Shown here in pieces: positions 54,041 through 61,450 of a DNA stretch of 64,000 bases. Source of the stretch: CAVTLG01 sp963735495 (lineage in GTDB: Bacteria; Chloroflexota; Ktedonobacteria; Ktedonobacterales; Ktedonobacteraceae). Below the pieces are notes generated by a model that had not been told where the DNA came from, did no database searches, and saw nothing but the letters and a program-made list of their open reading frames with translations. Each line of letters opens with the position of its first letter. Position 1 is the first letter of the stretch. The stretch covers positions 1,054,001-1,118,000 of the forward strand of contig CAVTLG010000002.1 of the NCBI GenBank assembly GCA_963735495.1, in the 5' to 3' direction. The position numbers were made by a program, and so were the translations under genes.

Positions 54041-55564
54041 ATGAGTACGAATTATGACGACCTGGCTAGCATGAAACAAGCGGGATGGCAGGTGTACGCA
54101 CCCTCTGTGGTACAACATGAGGGGATACAATATTTTCTTATCGAAACAACTGCTGGACAGCGTCAACTGGCTGTTAAGGCGCCCGCCGGATCTGCACAAC
54201 TCACTGCCTTTGCTGGTGTTTCCAGTATCGCCAACGAAGACGTTTTGCTGCTCTGCCCACTTAACGCACAGAACGCTGCGGCTTTGCGCAAACACCTGTC
54301 CTGGCTGCGACCATCGGTCCAGGGATTACAGACGGGGGTAGGACTCGGTGATCGTCTGGGTCTGGCAACACCTGGTCATCTGCGAGCGGTAAAAGCGGCT
54401 GGTGGACATCTGGTACCCTTCCCTGCTCAACAGTCGATTCGTGAAATGAGCCGCACCGGTCGCACTCCGCAGCAGGTGATGGATGATGCCATGTGGGGTG
54501 TGTTCGCCGAAGGCTGGCGTTCAGGCTTTGGTGCCGATGCTGACCATCTCAAGACACCAACAGATATCGATGGCTGCCTGGCGGCTGGCTACACTTTCTA
54601 TACCTTTGATCCTAGCGAGTATGTGGATAGTGAGGCGGACTACCTGGCTCCCGCCGAACTGCGCAGTCGCCTGGCTGCATTGCCATGGGAGCAATTAGGT
54701 GATAGTCATGCGGCCCTCGCTGCTCGTTATCTTACCGGCCCTATACGCTGCGAGGAGTATGTGATCCAAATTGATGAACTCGCTCTGCAGCGTGCCGCTG
54801 TTAAGTATGGCCGTGCTATTGCCCACGTTGCGACGCTCTACAGACACCTGGCTCAGGCCGGGACTGATCGTCCATGGGAAGTCGAGGTCTCCGTTGATGA
54901 GACGGCAACACCGACGACGCATGCAGAACATGTCTATATTGTAACTGAACTGCGACGGCTGGGTGTGCAATGGGTAAGCCTGGCTCCTCGCTATATTGGA
55001 CAGTTTGAGAAGGGTGTCGACTATATCGGTGATGTCAACGCGTTTGAAGAGGATATACGCGTCCACGCCGCGATAGCGCGTACACTTGGCCCTTACAAGT
55101 TGAGTCTGCACTCGGGTTCGGATAAGTTTAGCGTCTACGAGGCTGCTGCTCGCCAGACACGCGGTCAGGTGCACCTGAAGACGGCTGGCACGAGTTATCT
55201 GGAGGCGTTGCGCACGCTTGCGGTACTTGATCCACCGCTGCTGCGTTCGATCTATACGTTTGCCCGCGAACATTACATGGTAGATCGCGCGAGCTACCAC
55301 GTATCGGCCCAACTTGAGCGTGCTCCATTGCCATCTGCCGTGACCGATGCAGATCTACCCACGTTGTTGGATCAGTTTGATGCACGCGAGATCTTGCATG
55401 TCACCTTCGGCTCAGTCCTGACTGCGCGCGACGCTAGTGGGCAATGGCTCTTTTATGAGCGCATTATGCAGGATCTGCGAACTCACCCGGAGGCGTATGC
55501 CGATAACCTGGAGGCACATTTTCTGCGTCATCTGCGTCCATTTGCGTCATGGAGTGAGCGCTAA
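54041..55564 (+). CDS. uxaE: Tagaturonate epimerase-like protein (UxaE family)
   Basis: 507 residues from the ATG at 54041 (AAAGGA upstream). A longer open frame would run through the promoter leader and is rejected. It resembles UxaE, which epimerises tagaturonate and fructuronate in hexuronate breakdown: GFGADADHLKTPTDID (metal-site Asp and His), YTFYTFDPSEYVDSEADY, SLHSGSDKFSVYEAAAR, and GQVHLKTAGTSYLEALR. Divergent partner of the aldo/keto reductase-rhaM operon. Name by family pattern; the substrate could differ. Confidence 0.82.
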   Translation: MSTNYDDLASMKQAGWQVYAPSVVQHEGIQYFLIETTAGQRQLAVKAPAGSAQLTAFAGVSSIANEDVLLLCPLNAQNAAALRKHLSWLRPSVQGLQTGVGLGDRLGLATPGHLRAVKAAGGHLVPFPAQQSIREMSRTGRTPQQVMDDAMWGVFAEGWRSGFGADADHLKTPTDIDGCLAAGYTFYTFDPSEYVDSEADYLAPAELRSRLAALPWEQLGDSHAALAARYLTGPIRCEEYVIQIDELALQRAAVKYGRAIAHVATLYRHLAQAGTDRPWEVEVSVDETATPTTHAEHVYIVTELRRLGVQWVSLAPRYIGQFEKGVDYIGDVNAFEEDIRVHAAIARTLGPYKLSLHSGSDKFSVYEAAARQTRGQVHLKTAGTSYLEALRTLAVLDPPLLRSIYTFAREHYMVDRASYHVSAQLERAPLPSAVTDADLPTLLDQFDAREILHVTFGSVLTARDASGQWLFYERIMQDLRTHPEAYADNLEAHFLRHLRPFASWSER

Positions 55565-55696
55565 GCTACTGGCAGGCAGGTGAGCGTACAAACTATGGTG
55601 ACGTTGAGGAGCAGTTTGGTAGGGTCGTTTTTAGAAGATCTGAGGAGCTGTACATGGCTCCTCCAATCTAGTTGTATGCTGGTGACAGAGTTCTAT

Positions 55697-55733
55697 CCGT
55701 CTCTCATAGTTTTTAGAGAGACGGTTTCTTTTT
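55697..55733 (+). terminator. Rho-independent terminator of the uxaE-like gene
   Basis: Perfect 9-bp stem CCGTCTCTC/GAGAGACGG with a 10-nt loop and TTTCTTTTT after it. Confidence 0.85.
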
Positions 55734-55770
55734 ATCTGGGGGTGTTTAGGAGTTTTTGTAGACCTGGGTG

Positions 55771-55984
55771 CTAGTGCTTCGTCAAGCTTCATTTGAGTAG
55801 TTGCCAAATGACCTGAGGCGGCTTTTCACCTCGTTTCATGGCTATGGACTACCTGTCAAATGAAGATTGACAGACCACTAGTGCTTCGTCAAGCTTCATT
55901 TGAGTAGTTGCCAAATGACCTGAGGCGGCTTTTCACCTCGTTTCATGGCTATGGACTACCTGTCAAATGAAGATTGACAGACCA
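55771..55984. repeat. Tandem pair of identical 107-bp palindromic elements
   Basis: Units 55771-55877 and 55878-55984 appear identical. Each unit has imperfect terminal inverted repeats of about 27 bp, starting CTAGTGCTTCGTCAAGCTTC and ending in the complement-like TGAAGATTGACAGACCACTAG, where the last CTAG is the start of the next unit. This looks like two copies of a small non-autonomous element sharing a CTAG target, or a duplicated hairpin. Confidence 0.85.
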
Positions 55985-56087
55985 CTAGTGGTTGTGGCTG
56001 TTTCTCTTGTAGTGTTAGGAGAAGGATTGAAGAGCGATTGACCGGTATGATATTATTTATTAGGATATCCCATGAAGACATCTTAAT

Positions 56088-56160
56088 GGGGCTGTAGCTC
56101 AGTGGATAGAGCGTCGGTTTCCTAAACCGTGCGTCGGAGGTTCGAGTCCTCTCAGCCCCA
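56088..56160 (+). tRNA. tRNA-Arg (anticodon CCT)
   Basis: 73 nt. Acceptor GGGGCTG/CAGCCCC, D-arm GCTCAGTGGATAGAGC, anticodon loop TTCCTAA (CCT at 56121-56123) and T-arm GGTTCGAGTCC. CCA not encoded. It marks the left side of an AT-rich insert, a usual integration target, but no att repeat or integrase was found. Confidence 0.95.
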
Positions 56161-56474
56161 CTAACCATTCTCAACCTGCTCCAAATGCCACAAATGCCCT
56201 GACAAATACTGACGGTCAAGTACCCACTTTGAGGCATTTTTTACCAGATATTACTGCTGGAACACGAAGTCTCCGTCAGGACAATATAGTTACTGTGTTA
56301 GGTATTAATCTCTCACTCCGAAAGTTACCTTATCCTTAATCGCACGTCTATAATAACAGACCAAAGAGCTGTCCTGTTAGGGTTTGAAACAAATGCTTCC
56401 AATCTCAAATTCTTCTCCGCATCATTTTTAAGTTTTCTGAAATGTTTCAGAGGTTAAAATGATTGGAGTAGAAT
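56161..56474. other. AT-rich intergenic region after tRNA-Arg
   Basis: About 310 bases. Contains GGCATTTTTT near 56222-56231 that may end the tRNA transcript. No gene recognised. Base composition shifts to AT-rich from here to about 59.3 kb. Confidence 0.5.
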
Positions 56475-56711
56475 GTGAGAAGGAAAACTCTGGCTCTTCT
56501 TGGTTCATTGGGTCTATTAAGCCCAATAGTTTTGAAACCTGTAGCAATGTCACTGGCAATAGTAATCGTCTGGTTAACAATGTCAGCGACTATGATCGTC
56601 TTTATTGCTTTGTTTAATCAAGAGGTGAATAATCGCTTAATTAAACTTATTGCCGCTATACCTTCTCATCGGAGACAAAAAAGTCTAAACAAGAAGAACC
56701 AGGGCCATTAG
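56475..56711 (+). CDS. Small membrane protein of unknown function
   Basis: 78 residues from GTG. Two hydrophobic stretches (about 6-24 and 27-48) are followed by a basic tail (RRQKSLNKKNQ). No family recognised. AT-rich like the two genes after it and in the same direction, but 134 nt away. It may be part of the ADP-ribosylation module or unrelated. No strong ribosome site. Confidence 0.45.
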   Translation: MRRKTLALLGSLGLLSPIVLKPVAMSLAIVIVWLTMSATMIVFIALFNQEVNNRLIKLIAAIPSHRRQKSLNKKNQGH

Positions 56712-56845
56712 CGGAAAAGACGATTAATCAAGGCCGATGTGTAGAGGGAACTTTATACATCGGTTTTGTTTAACTATTGGCCACGATGACCAATGCAGAT
56801 ATGGCAAATGGTATTTTTATAGTGGTGAAATTATGAGGAGTGATA

Positions 56846-57847
56846 ATGACACCTTTACACCATCCCGATGCACTTGCCATCTCAACTCGACTCGCAAAGG
56901 AGCGGATAACTGCTTTGTATCATTTTACTTCTATAGAAAATCTACCATATATCTGTAGAAGACAAGCGTTATGCTCTAAACAAATGCAAGAAAGCGAAGG
57001 GCTTTGGCCGCCTCCCATGCCAGGTGGTAATACTTTGTCGCATGGCCTGGATCGCTATAATGGGAATTGGGATAAAGTATCATTAAGCTTCACGCCGTTC
57101 ACTCCAATGGTGTACCATAAGAAGAGGCAAGATCATCTTTGCTTCTTTGTTGTAGAGCCTGAAGTAGCTACGTGGTTGAACGTTATTTTTACAGATTCAA
57201 ATGCTGTGAGAACAATGCAAAAGCGTGATGAAGGGCTTAAGGGAATCGATCTAGTCAAATTTGAGGCAATACGTTCTATGCCTCGACCTTGGGATAGAGA
57301 AGGTTGGGTACAACCAGTACAGGCAGAAATTCTTGTCCCTAATTTTATCCCGCTTTCCTATATAACAAAAGTTATTTTTATCAGTGAGGCTAGCCTAATG
57401 CATGCAGAGCGGCTCTGTGACTCAACACTGCATCCACCTTTTGTTGTAGAAGGAACGTTATTCACAGATTCTCCAAAGGCACCTTTAGAGGCTATCGGTT
57501 TTTCTTTTATTGATCAACTTGCTCTGAGTAATACAAAGATCGACTCAAATATGTTATATTTAATGTATGCCCAAAAGAACATTTATTCCAAGGCTTCTCA
57601 TAGGGAGATATATCTGACAGTAGCAGTAAGAGCGATGGTTAGAACACAAGCTAATATCTATTTGCATCCAGTCGATAGACCTAAAAAAGCGCAAGATTGT
57701 ATTGGAACTACTGAGTTTAGTGCCGCATCTCGGTATTTGATGCGAACAGATATTGTACTCAATTCTTTGCCTGAATCAAACTACCTTATAGAGATACTTC
57801 TTGATAATGTGTGTCGTGCCTCAATTGCGTTTGAGCTACACCTGTAA
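56846..57847 (+). CDS. DarT-like DNA ADP-ribosyltransferase (DUF4433)
   Basis: 333 residues from the ATG at 56846 (GAGGAG about 5 nt upstream). Residues 20-200 follow the DarT pattern: ITALYHFTSIENLPYI (NAD-binding His26), KVSLSFTPFTPMVYH (substrate loop), VIFTDSNAV, and VQAEILVPNFIPLSYI with Glu161 as the likely catalytic Glu. DarT enzymes attach ADP-ribose to thymidine or guanine in single-stranded DNA. A C-terminal part of about 130 residues (from VEGTLFTDSP) is beta-rich and not recognised. The next gene, 18 nt on, is an ADP-ribosylhydrolase. Confidence 0.85.
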   Translation: MTPLHHPDALAISTRLAKERITALYHFTSIENLPYICRRQALCSKQMQESEGLWPPPMPGGNTLSHGLDRYNGNWDKVSLSFTPFTPMVYHKKRQDHLCFFVVEPEVATWLNVIFTDSNAVRTMQKRDEGLKGIDLVKFEAIRSMPRPWDREGWVQPVQAEILVPNFIPLSYITKVIFISEASLMHAERLCDSTLHPPFVVEGTLFTDSPKAPLEAIGFSFIDQLALSNTKIDSNMLYLMYAQKNIYSKASHREIYLTVAVRAMVRTQANIYLHPVDRPKKAQDCIGTTEFSAASRYLMRTDIVLNSLPESNYLIEILLDNVCRASIAFELHL

Positions 57848-57865
57848 CAATGGGAGACGGGAATC

Positions 57866-59362
57866 GTGACGCAGCTATTTCTTTTTGATGAATTTCACGA
57901 ACAACAGCGATCATCAATGCCCAATGACTCGCCATCCCTTGATCGTTTTGAGGGAGCTATGCTTTGTAGCACGATTGGTGATGCATTAGGGTGGCCGACT
58001 GAGTTTCTTAAGCCCGGAGGGAGATATAAACCTCCTTTTAGTTTACCTGTGCAAGGCTTTGTTGCCTGGCAAAAAGTTGTTGGAGGTAAATGGTGGGGAT
58101 ATGAAGATAAAATTGGCGCTGGTCAGTATTCTGATGATACACAGTTGGCCCTAGCAATTGCTCGTTGCATTACGGAAATGGGCGAGTTTGAGCCGGAACA
58201 TTTTGCCTATGAAGAGCTTCCTCTCTGGCTCCAGTATGAGCGTGGTGGTGGTAAATCAGTGAAAACTGCTGCTCGCAAATTGATTGGTAAGCAGGCAAAC
58301 TGGCAGAGAAATTTCTATAAACAAGGAGACTTATCGTATAAGCATGCCGGCGCAAATGGAGCTGCTATGCGTAATTTGCCTATTGCCCTTGCGAATATTC
58401 ATGACAAACCACAACTTATCAGAGATTCTTTCTATAACTCAATTATTACGCATGGACATCCACGTGCTATCGTAGGTGCTATTCTCTTTGCCTTGGCTGT
58501 AAATTGTGCTATCACAAATTCAGGAGTACTAAAACCGGAACAGCTTATTAATTGCATATTGGATGGTTTAAGACAGGTAAGAAAAGTTATTAAGGATGAT
58601 GAATATTTAATTGGGTGGGTGAATCACTGGAATGAGGATCGGAAAGGTAATGATCTCTCCTTTGGAGAATTGCTGAAACAAACTCTCCAAGAAACTGCAA
58701 TGTACCTCAGAGATATTCCTGATTATCTCCAAAAAGAAGTGATAACCTATTACACTTTTGTTGGTGCCCTCGATCCTGTAACAAAAGGATCGGGAATTGG
58801 AACTGTTTGTGTCGCTATTTATCTCTTTTTGAAGTATCTTGAACGGCCTGAGGAAGCTCTGATAACAGCAGTTAATACTTTTGGTAGTGATACCGATACA
58901 ATTTCGGTGTTTTTAGGAAGTTTATTAGGAGCTTATCATGGCTCAAAGGCCGTACCTGACTACCTTATCGATCATGTTCAGGATCGTAATTATCTACTGA
59001 AAACCGCTGATCGTCTGCATTCTATAGCTACAGGTACGGGTAAAACGCAAGCAATTATTACTGTCAATCGCCGTAAGCAGCGGCAGGAAGAGGCGTATTT
59101 TCGTATTTTGGCCTGGGAAATTGGCTTGCATGAGATGTTCTGGGACCAGACCTGCGAAGGCGACGACCTTGTTCATCCAACACTGGGGCATGGCATTATC
59201 ACGAAACAAGAAGAGAAATCCATCAATCGTGAGGGGTATGTTGCCAAATTAATCCATGTCAACTTTGATTGTGGTCAATCGTGTGTCTTTCATTCTCGTG
59301 TGGAAAATAACGAGCGGGTTGCGGAAAGCCTTGCTCATGAGGTTGCAAACGCTTTGGCATAA
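57866..59362 (+). CDS. DraG-type ADP-ribosylhydrolase with C-terminal Tudor-like domain
   Basis: 498 residues from GTG (GGGAGACGGGA upstream). An ADP-ribosylglycohydrolase fold spans about 25-390: STIGDALGWPTEF, GQYSDDTQLALAIAR (metal Asp pair), GANGAAMRNLPIAL, THGHPRAIVGA, and NTFGSDTDTISVFLGSLLGAYHG (second metal site). The C-terminal 90 residues end in DLVHPTLGHGIITKQEE...IHVNFDCGQ, like the Tudor-like tail of PcrA/UvrD helicases. DraG-type enzymes remove ADP-ribose from proteins or nucleic acid; here it is the likely antidote to the DarT-like toxin. Confidence 0.87.
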   Translation: MTQLFLFDEFHEQQRSSMPNDSPSLDRFEGAMLCSTIGDALGWPTEFLKPGGRYKPPFSLPVQGFVAWQKVVGGKWWGYEDKIGAGQYSDDTQLALAIARCITEMGEFEPEHFAYEELPLWLQYERGGGKSVKTAARKLIGKQANWQRNFYKQGDLSYKHAGANGAAMRNLPIALANIHDKPQLIRDSFYNSIITHGHPRAIVGAILFALAVNCAITNSGVLKPEQLINCILDGLRQVRKVIKDDEYLIGWVNHWNEDRKGNDLSFGELLKQTLQETAMYLRDIPDYLQKEVITYYTFVGALDPVTKGSGIGTVCVAIYLFLKYLERPEEALITAVNTFGSDTDTISVFLGSLLGAYHGSKAVPDYLIDHVQDRNYLLKTADRLHSIATGTGKTQAIITVNRRKQRQEEAYFRILAWEIGLHEMFWDQTCEGDDLVHPTLGHGIITKQEEKSINREGYVAKLIHVNFDCGQSCVFHSRVENNERVAESLAHEVANALA

Positions 59363-59497
59363 AAGACTTGCCAGATCACCCTTTGACCAACAAGACCCGC
59401 GAGCATCTGTGTATGGGGTTTGCTGAGGTGAATCAGACGGACCTGACTGGCTAGCACAATGAGATGTGGCAAGCAAATACCTGTGTACACGACGAAT

Positions 59498-59520
59498 AGG
59501 GCATCCCCAGGACGCCCTTT
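59498..59520 (+). terminator. Probable terminator of the ADP-ribosylation module
   Basis: 9-bp stem AGGGCATCC/GGACGCCCT (one G-T type mismatch) with a 3-nt loop and TTTATAA after it. It lies between convergent genes. Confidence 0.5.
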
Positions 59521-59557
59521 ATAAGACCGATAAAGCAGAACAAAGCATAGGTAAAGC

Positions 59558-59962
59558 TTATAGCACAAAACTATCGGCGAGTGGGCTACGTGCGTTATTG
59601 TCGCGCTTATCACCGTTCAAGTTAACCTGAGGCTGCCCATTCGTAGAGCGGCCATTCTGCGTGTTGTTGTTATAACCACCCTGTGGACCAGTCGGCGACA
59701 TGACAGGTGGCGTATTCTGCATCGTCTGCAAGCTTTGCAGAGCCGCCTGCGCCTGTGGAGTATTCGGGATACCTGGTCCAATATCGTTCGCAAGTTGAAT
59801 TGTCTTGCCCTCAATCACCACAGCTATACCAATACCGCGCCGGAGATCAGCAAGCTGACGTCGCAACTCACGATTCTCGGACTCTAATGCATCCATCAAT
59901 TTTTTTTGCTCAAGTAGCATCTGAGCGATGCCCTCAAAGCCAGCGCTAGCAGTACGATCCAT
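59558..59962 (-). CDS. Small protein with coiled coil and disordered tail
   Basis: 134 residues from the ATG at 59962, set by GGGAGGAG 7 nt upstream. Residues 8-38 form a coiled coil (LLEQKKLMDALESENRELRR), a short beta segment follows (GIAVVIEGKTIQLAND), and the rest is Gln/Asn/Pro/Gly-rich and likely disordered. No family recognised. It follows coaBC on the same strand, 78 nt downstream. Confidence 0.7.
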   Translation of the reverse strand: MDRTASAGFEGIAQMLLEQKKLMDALESENRELRRQLADLRRGIGIAVVIEGKTIQLANDIGPGIPNTPQAQAALQSLQTMQNTPPVMSPTGPQGGYNNNTQNGRSTNGQPQVNLNGDKRDNNARSPLADSFVL

Positions 59963-60040
59963 ACTGGACTCCTCCCGCGTACTTCGTGTACCCAATAACT
60001 CTAGAACAAAATCTCCCATCACAGCGCCACGTCCTCCCAA

Positions 60041-61297
60041 CTACGTTGTGCTCAACAAAGGCACAACACGGTCCAAAACTGCCGCCGCAACGCCCGACTT
60101 GGGCATTACAGGTAAGTCTTCCACTGCGCCACTCGCATGAAAGATGAACACCTTATTGGTATCCGTGCCAAAACCACTATCTGAACGTGTCACATCGTTG
60201 GCAATCAGCAAGTCAAGCTGTTTGCGTTGCAGCTTGTCCTGCGCATGAGCAATGATCTGTTCGGTTTCAGCAGCAAAGCCAACGCGGACGAGACGTTGGC
60301 GTGTCGGCTTATTGCCATCAGGACCATCCAGTGTATGCACGAGTTCCCCTAAAATATCTGGATTGTGTACCAGGTGTAAGGAAAACGCGCCATCTTCATC
60401 ATGCTCCCTTGCCACACTACTGCTTTTCTTAATCTTTTGTTCCATCTGTCGTATGGGACGGAAGTCACCGACAGCGGCACTCATGATGAGAGCATCAGTA
60501 TGTGTAATGAAGCTACTCACAGCGTCACGCATCTGTATCGCAGTAGTCACCTCGTGCAACTCTACACCGTAAGGTGGTGGAAGTGCAACAGGTCCTGCTA
60601 TTAATATAACGTGTGCTCCGCGATCTCGCGCCTCTGCTGCCAGAGCATAGCCCATTTTTCCTGATGAGCGATTACCTATATAACGTACAGGATCAATGGG
60701 CTCCTGTGTGCCACCAGCCGTAATCAGGATGCGGCGGCCTGCGAGATCTCCGTGCTGCCCCAGAGCCATACCTATCGCACCAAGCAGTGTATGCGTCTCG
60801 GGCAAACGGCCAGGACCGACTGCACCGGAGGCCAGACGGCCTACCTCTGGTTCCACGATCAGCGCCCCACGTTCACGGAGGAGCGTCAGGTTCGCCTGCG
60901 TGGCGGGATGGGTATACATCTGCTTATACATTGCTGGAGCCAGTAGCAAAGGCGCTTGAGTAGCCAGGGCGACAGCAGTCAGCATATTGTCTGCCATACC
61001 GTGAGCAAGCCTGGCGATAGTATTGGCCGTCGCAGGTATAATAGCCAACAGTTCAGCCGCTTCCGCCAATGCAATATGCAGCTCTGCGGCCTTTCCCGAG
61101 GGTTCCCAGAGGTCGCTATGCACGGGCCGATGGCTCATGGTGGCGAATGTGAGCGGGCGGACAAAATCTTCCGCGTGCTCAGTCATAATTACATCGACCA
61201 GAGCGCCCGCCTGTTGCAATTGACTGACAAGCTCTACGGCCTTATATGACGCAATTCCCCCACAAATACCGACGATGATTCGCCTGTTGAGTAACAT
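60041..61297 (-). CDS. coaBC: Phosphopantothenoylcysteine decarboxylase/synthetase
   Basis: 418 residues from the ATG at 61297; upstream in-frame starts add 11 residues. Bifunctional coenzyme A enzyme. The CoaC half is a flavin decarboxylase with RRIIVGICGGIASYKAVEL, the MSHRPVHSDLW helix, PATANTIARLAHGMADNML and LAPAMYKQMY. The CoaB half has ILITAGGTQEPIDPVRYIGNRSSGKMGYALA and a C-terminal VANDVTRSDSGFGTDTNKV. It turns phosphopantothenate and cysteine into phosphopantetheine. Confidence 0.96.
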   Translation of the reverse strand: MLLNRRIIVGICGGIASYKAVELVSQLQQAGALVDVIMTEHAEDFVRPLTFATMSHRPVHSDLWEPSGKAAELHIALAEAAELLAIIPATANTIARLAHGMADNMLTAVALATQAPLLLAPAMYKQMYTHPATQANLTLLRERGALIVEPEVGRLASGAVGPGRLPETHTLLGAIGMALGQHGDLAGRRILITAGGTQEPIDPVRYIGNRSSGKMGYALAAEARDRGAHVILIAGPVALPPPYGVELHEVTTAIQMRDAVSSFITHTDALIMSAAVGDFRPIRQMEQKIKKSSSVAREHDEDGAFSLHLVHNPDILGELVHTLDGPDGNKPTRQRLVRVGFAAETEQIIAHAQDKLQRKQLDLLIANDVTRSDSGFGTDTNKVFIFHASGAVEDLPVMPKSGVAAAVLDRVVPLLSTT

Positions 61298-61450
61298 GGC
61301 TAGCCTACTTGTTCCTGCGCCTATAACCATTATAGACTGGGACGTTCATTACAATAGCATATGATGATACTTCGAGGCAACAGATATGCCAGGAAGTACC
61401 ACCGCAGCTATTTCTTCTGTAAACATCTGCGGCTTCCTTACATAGAGCAA

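Larger units (their letters stand above)
55565..56087. other. Intergenic region with hairpins and tandem element
   Basis: About 520 bases. Contains a hairpin GAGGAGC/GCTCCTC near 55643-55664, the terminator at 55697-55733 and the tandem palindromic element at 55771-55984. No gene seen. Confidence 0.65.

Noticed and set aside
55956..56237. Minus-strand ORF spanning tRNA-Arg
   Set aside because: It reads through the antisense of a clear tRNA, a common false gene in automatic annotation.
56088..59400. Prophage or integrative element at tRNA-Arg
   Set aside because: No integrase, phage gene or second copy of the tRNA 3' end was found in the window; only the AT-rich composition supports transfer.
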